DNA of 64,000 nucleotides from UBA11090 sp035560555 (lineage in GTDB: Bacteria > Spirochaetota > Spirochaetia > Treponematales > Rectinemataceae): the NCBI GenBank assembly GCA_035560555.1, contig DATMZF010000061.1, forward strand, positions 27,688 through 91,687, read 5' to 3'. Position numbers and translations under genes: made by a program. This document shows positions 1 to 7,035 of this stretch, piece by piece. Each line of letters begins with the position of its first letter. Position 1 is the first letter of the stretch. A model generated the notes under the pieces. It was not told the DNA's origin, searched no databases, and saw only the letters and a program-made list of their open reading frames with translations.

Positions 1-75
1 GTCGAAGGGAATCCACTTGCAGCCGAGACAGTTGCTGCAGCGTTCCTCCATAGGCCTGAAATCTTTAAGCGCCAT
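1..75 (-). CDS. Fe-S protein, N-terminal fragment (partner of FAD oxidase)
   Basis: Only the first 25 codons lie in the window; the gene continues past base 1. The peptide starts MALKDFRPMEERCSNCLGC and has a C-x2-C-x2-C cluster at residues 13-19, typical of a 4Fe-4S ligand set. It begins one base after the stop of the FAD oxidase on the same strand, with the SD-like GGGGGAG just upstream, so the two are translationally linked. FAD-linked hydroxyacid oxidases of the GlcD type usually work with an Fe-S (CCG-domain or ferredoxin-like) subunit that passes electrons on. That role is inferred from the neighbour and the cysteines; the family cannot be fixed from 25 residues. Confidence 0.6.
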   Translation of the reverse strand, partial: MALKDFRPMEERCSNCLGCKWIPFD

Positions 76-76
76 A

Positions 77-1555
77 TCACTCCCCCTGTAAACCGAGCTT
101 GCCGGTGTTCATGATGTTTTTGGGATCGAAGATCCCCTTCATCCTCTGAAGGATCATCGTCGACTGCGCGTCCTTGTTGAGCTGGAGTCGCGACCAGATC
201 CCGTGCGGCCTGAGGTAGTAAGCCCCCATTCCCGCGAAAGTCTCGCTGGCCTGGACAAAGAGCTTTTTCGCCCTGGCTGTTTCCGAAGCGCTGGCGCCGT
301 CGTAAGGCAGGATGAATTCGCAATGGTACGAGGTGCCCATGTTCTGCGGATTCACGTAGACGCCGATGTCGCACAGGGGATATCCCGCGGCGGCGGCGAG
401 CTCGTTCATCTTCGCGTTGAACTCGGGGAAGCGGTCGAGCGTCGTGGTGAAGAAGAGCTCGGCGAATGAGCCCTTGCTCTTTTTCTTCCAGCCCGAAGCT
501 TCGCCGGTCCCTGTGACCTTCGCGTAGACGGTGTCGCCCGAGAGGCCGGGCAGGGAGGGCAGGAGCTTGAGGCCGAACTGCTGGGCGATCTCGGCGATAT
601 CCAGGGTCTGGGCCTGGGCTCGCTGCTCTGGAAGGATGCTCTGTCCGGATATGCCGACGAGAGCCACCCATGCCGGCATGTCGGCCATCCGCTTCGCCAT
701 GTCGGCGGAATCATCGGCGACGAGGGCGGCCAGGGCGGCGCGGTTGACGACGAGCATCTCGTTGCCCAGGCGGAGCTTGATGACGCGATAGACGAAATCG
801 ATCAGATCCTCGACCTTCGCCGCCGGCACCAGATGCATCGCGTGCACGGGCGAGGCCGCTTCGCACTTGAGGGATGCCCATGTCACGATGCCCATGCTTC
901 CCTGGGAACCCGTGAGGAGGCGGTAGAAGTCGAGCATCATCGGTCCCGTGCCCGAAACCTGCCATTTTTCGCTTCCCTGCTGCTTTTCTATGTCGAGGGG
1001 GCCGCCGCCGGCCTCGCCCGTATACATCCTGTTTCCGTCTCCCCAGACCACCTCGGTGCAGCGCAGGGGATCGATGAAGTTCCACTGGTGCAGCGCGTTG
1101 AGCCTCGGCTCCATGTCCAGGACGCTCGCGACGACCGATTTGCCTGACTTGGGAGCGAGGGGCATGGAGAATTCCAGGCCTTCCTTAGCCAGGGCCGCCT
1201 TGAGTTCGCCGTAGGTGACGCCGGGCTCGACCACGGCCATCCTCTGTTGGCGGTTAACGCTGAGAATGCGTTTCATCCCGCTCAAATCGACGACGACGGC
1301 TTCAGGCACGGAGGGAACCGTATCGCCCCTCTGGCCGGGACCGGTGGAGCTCACGGGCACGAGAGGCGTCCCCGTCTCGTTCGCCAGCTTCACGATGCCC
1401 TGCACCTCCTCGGCGCTCTTTACTTTGACAACCAGGCGCGGCTTTATCGGAACGGCGAAACTTCCGTCCCTCGAGTAGCGCTCCAGCGTGCTCGCGTCGT
1501 CGGCGACATTTTCCCTGCCGACAATTGCGGCCAGTCTCTCAACAAGGCCATCCAT
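77..1555 (-). CDS. FAD-linked oxidase, GlcD/4-cresol dehydrogenase type
   Basis: 492-residue flavoprotein of the vanillyl-alcohol-oxidase superfamily. The N-terminal FAD-binding_4 region (about residues 38-215) has the LVVKVKSAEEV and TPLVPVSSTG signatures. The C-terminal FAD-oxidase_C region ends in FDPKNIMNTGKLG, the family's usual closing motif. Likely reaction: oxidation of a 2-hydroxy acid or aromatic alcohol with electrons passed to the Fe-S protein encoded next. There is no signal peptide, so it is cytoplasmic or on the inner face of the membrane. It is divergent from a TRAP carboxylate transporter, which probably imports its substrate (inference). The start is supported by a GGGGG stretch 6 bases upstream. 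The substrate cannot be read from sequence. Confidence 0.85.
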   Translation of the reverse strand: MDGLVERLAAIVGRENVADDASTLERYSRDGSFAVPIKPRLVVKVKSAEEVQGIVKLANETGTPLVPVSSTGPGQRGDTVPSVPEAVVVDLSGMKRILSVNRQQRMAVVEPGVTYGELKAALAKEGLEFSMPLAPKSGKSVVASVLDMEPRLNALHQWNFIDPLRCTEVVWGDGNRMYTGEAGGGPLDIEKQQGSEKWQVSGTGPMMLDFYRLLTGSQGSMGIVTWASLKCEAASPVHAMHLVPAAKVEDLIDFVYRVIKLRLGNEMLVVNRAALAALVADDSADMAKRMADMPAWVALVGISGQSILPEQRAQAQTLDIAEIAQQFGLKLLPSLPGLSGDTVYAKVTGTGEASGWKKKSKGSFAELFFTTTLDRFPEFNAKMNELAAAAGYPLCDIGVYVNPQNMGTSYHCEFILPYDGASASETARAKKLFVQASETFAGMGAYYLRPHGIWSRLQLNKDAQSTMILQRMKGIFDPKNIMNTGKLGLQGE

Positions 1556-1632
1556 TCTGTACCCCCAATGTGGTGATTTGCAGACAGGAAATGGGTGATT
1601 TCCCCGAATTTCCTTGTTTGGTAGATATAGTT

Positions 1633-1650
1633 CACCGAACGCGTTCAGTG
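1633..1650. promoter_or_regulatory. Palindromic operator candidate (GAACGCGTTC core)
   Basis: The core GAACGCGTTC is a perfect 10-base palindrome at 1637-1646. It extends to CAC...GTG on the outside with one mismatched pair (18 bases). It covers the start region of the oxidase promoter. The core matches GAATGCATTC near the TRAP start at 8 of 10 positions, giving GAAYGCRTTC. A CG-centred palindrome is typical of LacI-type operators, but no LacI gene is in the window. Confidence 0.45.
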
Positions 1651-1676
1651 TAAAGTGAGTTTTTTATTTCTGTCAA
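1647..1676 (-). promoter_or_regulatory. Promoter of FAD oxidase operon
   Basis: Minus-strand -35 TTGACA (complement of 1671-1676) and -10 TACACT (complement of 1647-1652), spacer 18. The -10 overlaps the palindrome at 1633-1650, as expected for a repressed promoter. Confidence 0.55.
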
Positions 1677-1880
1677 CCTGAATTTTTCGAGATGTCGGGA
1701 ATTTTTTAGGCATCGGCTTGCCGGAGGCGTCAAGCGTCGAAAATCGCGCAAAGTTTTGCTGTAAAACGTGATCCATCCATATTTTTCCGTGAGCTCCGAT
1801 GCTACGCTATGCTGCGCCATATCCCGTGAGATGGAAGAATCCCCGTGCCGGAGGAGGCCGCGGAAAGATAAATATTTTTC

Positions 1881-1911
1881 TTGACAAATCCAGAAAATGT
1901 AGGATCATAAT
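1881..1911 (+). promoter_or_regulatory. Promoter of TRAP operon
   Basis: -35 TTGACA at 1881-1886 and -10 CATAAT at 1906-1911, spacer 19 (slightly long). The only good -35 in the region. Confidence 0.5.
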
Positions 1912-1923
1912 ACATAATTCGGT

Positions 1924-1933
1924 GAATGCATTC
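1924..1933. promoter_or_regulatory. Palindromic operator candidate (GAATGCATTC)
   Basis: Perfect 10-base palindrome just downstream of the TRAP promoter, ahead of the SD sequence. Related to the core palindrome at 1637-1646 over the divergent promoter. Confidence 0.4.
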
Positions 1934-1957
1934 TACGAAAGTATCAAGGAGGCAATC

Positions 1958-2989
1958 ATGTCCAGGAGAACCACAAAAACGCGCGGCCTTACAAGGCTCC
2001 TGGCGCTCGGGCTTCTGCTCGTGGCGTTCGTCGCGCCCGCGATTTCCCAAGCCAAGGAAATCAAGCTCAGGTATTCGCTGCTCTGGCCGGCCAGCCATCC
2101 CATCACCAAGCTCTCGCAGGAATGGGGAAAGGATGTTGAAGCCGCCACGAACGGAAGAGTCAAGGTCACGACATTCCCCGGCAATACCCTTACCCCGCCC
2201 ATGCAGGCATATGACGCGGTCGTGAAGGGCATCGCCGACATGGCCGGCTGCCTTCTCGCCTATGCCCCCGGAAGGCTGCCCCTGTCCGAAGTCCTGCAGC
2301 AGCCCCTGGGCTACCAGAACGGCTACCAGTCGTCGAAGCTCGCGAATGCCTTCTATAAGAAATTCCAGCCCAAGGAATTCGACGACGTCGAAGTGATGTA
2401 TCTCCATGGCGCCGCGCCCGGCTTCATCTTCACGAAAAAAGCCGTCAGCTCCATAAAGGAAGTGAAGGGGCTGAGGATAAAGGCCAACGCCGAAAACGCC
2501 GATATCGTCGTCAACCTCGGAGCCGCCCCCGTCACCATGCCCGTCAGCGACACCTACGATTCGCTGCAGCGCGGCGTCATCGACGGGACGCTCTTCCCCC
2601 TCGAAGCCCTCCAGGGCTACAAGATCGGCGAAGTGGTCAAGACCGTCATTCAGGACTACGGAATCTCCTATATGACCTCGATGTACGTGATCATGAACAA
2701 GGACAAGTGGAACTCCATCCTCCCCGAGGACCAGAAGGCCATCGAGAAGCTCAACGACGAGTACAACGAGAAACAGGCCAAACTCTGGGCCGAACTGGAC
2801 GCCAAGGCGAAAGAGTATGCCGCGCAGAAAGGCGTGAAGTTCCTCGACGTCTCGAAGGAAGATCAGGCCGTCACGGTCGCCCTCATGAAGCCGATCCTGG
2901 ACAAGTACGTGGTCCAGATGAAGGCCAAGGGCCTTCCCGGCGAAGAAGCCCTGAAGTTCTGCCTTGACTTTATAAAGAACAATCCCTGA
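1958..2989 (+). CDS. dctP: TRAP transporter substrate-binding protein DctP
   Basis: 343-residue periplasmic binding protein of the DctP family, which captures a carboxylate for the sodium-driven TRAP permease. Start chosen at the ATG after AAGGAGG; the longer upstream frame has no RBS. Residues 1-29 form a Sec signal peptide (basic N-end, LLALGLLLVAFVAPA core) cut near ISQA/KEI. The mature part starts with an EIKLRYS strand and has the central RGVIDGTLFPLEA segment typical of the family. The permease genes follow after a strong hairpin. The substrate is probably a hydroxy or keto acid given the divergent FAD oxidase (inference). Confidence 0.9.
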   Translation: MSRRTTKTRGLTRLLALGLLLVAFVAPAISQAKEIKLRYSLLWPASHPITKLSQEWGKDVEAATNGRVKVTTFPGNTLTPPMQAYDAVVKGIADMAGCLLAYAPGRLPLSEVLQQPLGYQNGYQSSKLANAFYKKFQPKEFDDVEVMYLHGAAPGFIFTKKAVSSIKEVKGLRIKANAENADIVVNLGAAPVTMPVSDTYDSLQRGVIDGTLFPLEALQGYKIGEVVKTVIQDYGISYMTSMYVIMNKDKWNSILPEDQKAIEKLNDEYNEKQAKLWAELDAKAKEYAAQKGVKFLDVSKEDQAVTVALMKPILDKYVVQMKAKGLPGEEALKFCLDFIKNNP

Positions 2990-3018
2990 AGCCATAAAAA
3001 CTAGGTAGATGCTGTGCG

Positions 3019-3052
3019 AGGCGCGCCCGGGTTCGCGAACCCGGGCGCGCCT
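3019..3052 (+). terminator. Perfect 17-bp palindromic hairpin between dctP and dctQ
   Basis: Arms AGGCGCGCCCGGGTTCG and its exact complement abut at 3035/3036, followed by TT only. There is no U-tract, so it is better read as a processing or attenuation hairpin that protects the dctP message and lowers permease expression. Confidence 0.6.
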
Positions 3053-3072
3053 TTGAGCAGGCGGAGGATATA

Positions 3073-3576
3073 ATGAAGCATTTCACGACTATCGTGAAAA
3101 AGGTCGATGCCATTCTCTACGTCATGGCGGGCGCGATCCTGGTAGGCATGGTCCTGCTCACGCTTTGCGACGTCATTCTGAGGAATTTCGGCCATCCTAT
3201 AACTGGATCCATGGAGATCATCATGTACGGCGGGGCCTTGGTATTCGGCTTTTCCATTCCCTACGCCACCTTGCTCAAGGCTCAGGTCCAAGTCGACCTC
3301 ATCGTTGAAAAACTGAAGCCGAAAGCCCAAAAGACGATCACGGTCATCACGAGGATCATAGGCGTCTGCCTCTTCCTCTTTATCGCTTACAACTTCTTCG
3401 TGTATGGCTTCGACGTGAAGAACACGGGCGAGACGACCTCGAGCTTCAAGATACCCTATTACCCGATAGTATTCGCGCTCTCGTTGAGTTTTCTCTTCCA
3501 GAGCCTAACCCTCGTCTACGATCTTGTCGAAGTGCTTAGCGGCACTGACGAAGACGCCAAGGAAGCGACACTATGA
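3073..3576 (+). CDS. dctQ: TRAP transporter small permease DctQ
   Basis: 167-residue membrane protein with four hydrophobic segments (about residues 15-37, 48-70, 90-112 and 132-154), the DctQ topology. It forms the small membrane subunit that docks with DctM. GGAGG lies 8 bases before the ATG. The stop overlaps the DctM start in ATGA, showing translational coupling. It sits downstream of the dctP hairpin and so is probably expressed below the binding protein. Confidence 0.88.
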   Translation: MKHFTTIVKKVDAILYVMAGAILVGMVLLTLCDVILRNFGHPITGSMEIIMYGGALVFGFSIPYATLLKAQVQVDLIVEKLKPKAQKTITVITRIIGVCLFLFIAYNFFVYGFDVKNTGETTSSFKIPYYPIVFALSLSFLFQSLTLVYDLVEVLSGTDEDAKEATL

Positions 3577-4883
3577 GCACAGAAATACTCACCGGCCTCG
3601 TCGGCATCGTCGCCCTGCTCGCGCTGTTCCTCACCGGGCTGGAGATGGCGTACTGCATGGTCCTCGTCGGATTTTTCGGATTCACGGCCCTGATGTCCTT
3701 CATTCCCGCCTCGAATCTGGTGGTTAAGGAATTCTTCGACGCCTTCACCACCTATTCCTACACGGTCATCCCCCTCTTCGTGCTGATGGGGGAATTCGCC
3801 TCGAATACCAATATAGCCAAGCGGCTCTACACTGGCGCCTACAAGTGGTTCGGCCACGTGCCCGGCGGCCTCGCGATGACGACCGTCGTCGGCGCCACGG
3901 CCTTCAAGGCGATGTGCGGCTCCACCCTCGCCACCGTGGGCACCTTCGCCGGCCTGGCCATCCCCGAGATGGACCGTTTCGGCTACTCGAAGGAGATTTC
4001 GGCGGGAACCGTCGCATCGGTGGGGACGATAGGCATGATCCTTCCGCCGAGCACCGTCCTCATCCTCTACGGACTCATCTGCGAGCAGTCCATCGGCAGG
4101 CTCTTCCTCGCCGGCATAATGCCCGCCCTCATGATCGCCTTGCTTTTCATGTTGACCATCGTCGTATGGGTGACGTTGAAGCCAAGCATCGCGCCGAAGG
4201 GCGAGAAATCCAGCTGGAAGGAGCGTTTCAAGGTCCTGCCCGAAATGCTCGCCGTCATTATCGTATTCGTCATCGTCATCGGCGGCATGATGGTCGGTTT
4301 CTTCAGCCCGACCGAGGCGGGCACGATAGGCACGGTGGCGGTCTTCGCGCTGGCCCTGATCCGCAGGGAAGTGAATTTCCAGATGATCAAGCGCTCGATC
4401 AAGGGCTCGCTGAAGACGGCCATCATGACCCTCATGCTCCTCGCGGGTTCCTCGATCTTCGGACGCTTTCTCACCATCACCGAAATTCCCTTCCGGGCGG
4501 CCGACTGGGCCTCCGCGCTTCCCCTGCCTCCCTTCGCGGTGATGCTGGCTATCATCGCGATCTACCTGATCGGCGGATCCATCATGGACGACCTCGCCTT
4601 CATGGTCCTCGCCACCCCCATATTTCTGCCGACAGCCCTGGCCCTCGGCTACGACCCGATCTGGTTCGGCATCATGATAAGCATCACGCTCATGATCGGC
4701 GGACTGATCCCGCCCATAGCCCTCTATGTCTTCATCACCGGCAACATAACGGGCATCCCGTTCAAGACCATCTACAAAGGCGTCGTGCCCTACCTGGCCG
4801 CCCTCGCCGTGGCCCTGGTGCTGATTTTCCTCTTCCCGCAGATCATCACTTGGCTGCCCGACAAGTTCATGGGACCGCTCTAA
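3573..4883 (+). CDS. dctM: TRAP transporter large permease DctM
   Basis: 436-residue polytopic membrane protein of the DctM family, the sodium-coupled translocating subunit. Typical features: an N-terminal hairpin helix, FSPTEAGTIGTVAVFALAL in the middle, SIMDDLAFMVLATPIFLP, and GYDPIWFGIMISITLMIGGLIPPI near the C-end. Length is normal for the family. It overlaps dctQ by 4 bases, so dctP-dctQ-dctM form one operon. RarD follows 4 bases later and may be co-transcribed. Confidence 0.9.
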   Translation: MSTEILTGLVGIVALLALFLTGLEMAYCMVLVGFFGFTALMSFIPASNLVVKEFFDAFTTYSYTVIPLFVLMGEFASNTNIAKRLYTGAYKWFGHVPGGLAMTTVVGATAFKAMCGSTLATVGTFAGLAIPEMDRFGYSKEISAGTVASVGTIGMILPPSTVLILYGLICEQSIGRLFLAGIMPALMIALLFMLTIVVWVTLKPSIAPKGEKSSWKERFKVLPEMLAVIIVFVIVIGGMMVGFFSPTEAGTIGTVAVFALALIRREVNFQMIKRSIKGSLKTAIMTLMLLAGSSIFGRFLTITEIPFRAADWASALPLPPFAVMLAIIAIYLIGGSIMDDLAFMVLATPIFLPTALALGYDPIWFGIMISITLMIGGLIPPIALYVFITGNITGIPFKTIYKGVVPYLAALAVALVLIFLFPQIITWLPDKFMGPL

Positions 4884-4887
4884 GTCG

Positions 4888-5769
4888 ATGGAACCCGAGA
4901 ACAGGGAACAGGCGAGGGGTATGACCTGCATGGTGGCGGTCTACCTCATTTGGGGGCTGCTTCCGGCTTACTGGAAGCTTCTGGTCGGAGTGCCACCCCT
5001 CGCCGTCATGGCCCACCGGGCGCTCTGGGCCTTCGTCTTCCTCCTCGCAGCCCTCGCGACTGTCTATAAGCCGAAACACCTGTCTGCCCCGCTCGCGGAT
5101 AGACGGGTGTTTTCCCTTCACCTGCTCGCGAGCTTTTCCCTGGCCATCCAGTGGACAGCCTACCTGATCGCGGTCTCGTCGGGACGCCTCGTGGAGCTGA
5201 GCATGGGCTACTACCTCTATCCTCTCGTCGTGACCTTCCTCGGCTGGGCATTTCTCAAGGAGAAACTGAATCGCGCGAAGATTTTTTCGCTCGCGCTGGC
5301 GGGAGCCGGCGTGGCGGTGACCATAATCGGCTACGGTCGGCTGCCCGTCCTCGCCCTTGTTCTGGCCGGCTCGTTCTCCGTCTACTCCCTGGTGAAAAAA
5401 AAGATAAAGGTCAACTCGCTCCATTCGATCTTCTACGAAATCCTCTTCCTTCTCCCCTTCGCGCTCGCCTATGTCGCATGGTCCGGGCTAGGCGGTCAGG
5501 GATTTTTTTACGGTTCCTCGCCGGGATCGGCCGTTTTGCTCATAGGCGGAGGCCTCCTCACGGCCATCACCCTCCTCCTTTTCGCCGCTGGCGCCAGGCG
5601 TATTCCCATTTTCGCCGTCGGCTTCCTCCAGTACATTTCGCCCACGATCGTGCTTCTTCTCGGTGTCCTCGCCTATGGTGAGAGTTTCGGCCCGACGCAG
5701 TGGATAAGTTTCGCGCTCATCTGGCTTGGGGTTCTCGTGTATGTACGCTGTCAGTTCGTGAACAAATAG
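4888..5769 (+). CDS. rarD: EamA/RarD family permease
   Basis: 293-residue membrane protein of the drug/metabolite transporter superfamily with about ten hydrophobic segments. The YLIWGLLPAYWKLL opening and the paired EamA halves point to the RarD subgroup, which is of uncertain substrate. It starts 4 bases after dctM and is probably translated from the same message. An internal ATG at 4921 would give a 282-residue protein starting immediately before the first helix and is an equally plausible start. The link to the TRAP system is only positional. Confidence 0.82.
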   Translation: MEPENREQARGMTCMVAVYLIWGLLPAYWKLLVGVPPLAVMAHRALWAFVFLLAALATVYKPKHLSAPLADRRVFSLHLLASFSLAIQWTAYLIAVSSGRLVELSMGYYLYPLVVTFLGWAFLKEKLNRAKIFSLALAGAGVAVTIIGYGRLPVLALVLAGSFSVYSLVKKKIKVNSLHSIFYEILFLLPFALAYVAWSGLGGQGFFYGSSPGSAVLLIGGGLLTAITLLLFAAGARRIPIFAVGFLQYISPTIVLLLGVLAYGESFGPTQWISFALIWLGVLVYVRCQFVNK

Positions 5770-5836
5770 ACGCGAAGACACCGGATACCTCGAGGGAATG
5801 CCCGCCCGGCCGGCGACGATAGCCGCCGCGCTTTCA

Positions 5837-5864
5837 TTGACAAACCGCCGCGCCTCTGTAGAAT
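5837..5864 (+). promoter_or_regulatory. Promoter of HD-GYP response regulator
   Basis: -35 TTGACA (5837-5842), spacer 16, -10 TAGAAT (5859-5864). A start near 5871 excludes the upstream ATG at 5867 and supports the ATG at 5894. Confidence 0.65.
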
Positions 5865-5893
5865 GAATGGAGTGCCCACGCGAGGGAGCCTCG

Positions 5894-7015
5894 ATGCATG
5901 AAGCGCCCATGAAGGAAAACAAGACCACGATCATGGTGGTCGACGATACGCCGGAAAATCTCGTCCTCATCTCCAGAATGCTGCTGCCTGAAGGCTACAG
6001 GGTCATGACGCTGCCAGACGGCCGGATGGCGATCGACGCCATAAAGACAAATCCCCCCGACCTCGTCCTTCTCGACGTCATGATGCCGGGGCTGGATGGC
6101 TTCGCGGTCTGCTCGATTCTCAAGGCCGACCCTCTCACTGCCTCGATACCCGTCATCTTCATAAGCGCGCTTTCGGAGCCGCTCGACAAGGTGAAGGCCT
6201 TCGAGTCCGGCGCCGTCGATTACATCACGAAACCTTTCAATCTTATGGAAGTGAAGGCGAGGGTGGGCGTCCATCTCGAGCTTCGATCGGCGCAGAAGGC
6301 GTTGGAGGATTACAGCTCCCTTCTCGAAAAAAAAGTGAAGGAGCAGGTTGAGGAATTGTCGGCCGGCCAGCTGACGCTGATAACGGCGATGACGAAACTC
6401 GTGGAGGCCCGTGACGACGCGACGGGAAGGCATATCGAGCGCACGCAGACGCTTTGCCGCCTTCTCGCCGAGCGCCTGGGCGGTAAGCCCGGATACCGGG
6501 AAACCATAGATCCCGGTTTCATCGAGGACATCTACAACGCGAGTCCGTTGCACGATATCGGGAAGGTGGCGATCAAGGATTCGATCTTGCTGAAACCCGG
6601 CAAGCTTCTTCCGGAAGAGTACGAGATCATGAAAACCCACACGACGATCGGAAAGGAATACCTCTGCCGGGCGCTTGCGAAATCTCCCAAGAACAAGTAT
6701 CTCAGGATGGGCATGGAAATCGCCGGCAGCCATCATGAAAAGTGGGATGGAAGCGGCTACCCCGAAGGCCTGGTTGGCGAGGCGATACCTCTCTGCGCGA
6801 GGATCATGGCCCTCGTCGACGTTTACGACGCGCTCCGTTCCACGAGGTTGTACAAGGAAGCCTATCCCCACGCACAGACGCTCGCGATGATCGTTCAGGG
6901 GAGGGGCGGCCACTTCGATCCCGCCGTCGTCGACGCCTTCCTGGAAATCAGCGAGGCTTTCGACCGCGCGAGAAGCGAGATGGATGAACTCTCTCCCCCG
7001 GCCGATCGACGCTGA
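5894..7015 (+). CDS. Response regulator with HD-GYP domain (probable c-di-GMP phosphodiesterase)
   Basis: 373 residues from the ATG after GAGGGAG. The N-terminal REC domain (about residues 10-130) opens with IMVVDDTPENL and has the phospho-acceptor region LVLLDVMMPGLDG. A short coiled segment leads to a full HD-GYP domain with HDIGKVAIKD, then HHEKWDGSGYP and the ARIMALVDVYDAL segment. HD-GYP proteins with intact metal ligands hydrolyse cyclic di-GMP, so phosphorylation here probably tunes that second messenger. The convergent SBP-hybrid kinase may be its partner (position only). It has its own promoter. Confidence 0.88.
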   Translation: MHEAPMKENKTTIMVVDDTPENLVLISRMLLPEGYRVMTLPDGRMAIDAIKTNPPDLVLLDVMMPGLDGFAVCSILKADPLTASIPVIFISALSEPLDKVKAFESGAVDYITKPFNLMEVKARVGVHLELRSAQKALEDYSSLLEKKVKEQVEELSAGQLTLITAMTKLVEARDDATGRHIERTQTLCRLLAERLGGKPGYRETIDPGFIEDIYNASPLHDIGKVAIKDSILLKPGKLLPEEYEIMKTHTTIGKEYLCRALAKSPKNKYLRMGMEIAGSHHEKWDGSGYPEGLVGEAIPLCARIMALVDVYDALRSTRLYKEAYPHAQTLAMIVQGRGGHFDPAVVDAFLEISEAFDRARSEMDELSPPADRR

Positions 7016-7035
7016 GCGCGGGAGGCTGGCAAACC

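Larger units (their letters stand above)
1556..1957. other. Divergent intergenic region, oxidase/TRAP
   Basis: About 400 bases without a convincing gene. The region is AT-richer than its flanks and holds a promoter for each divergent transcript plus two related 10-base palindromes, listed separately. The middle (about 1680-1870) shows nothing I can name. Confidence 0.6.

Noticed and set aside
1898..1916. TGTAGGATC before the TRAP gene as a further response-regulator site
   Set aside because: Only the left half-site is present. There is no CCTACA partner at the right spacing and no third half-site.
3516..4931. Long minus-strand open frame (471 codons) opposite dctM
   Set aside because: Composition is Glu/Asp/His/Gly-rich and without domains. 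It is the mirror frame of a well-supported membrane gene.
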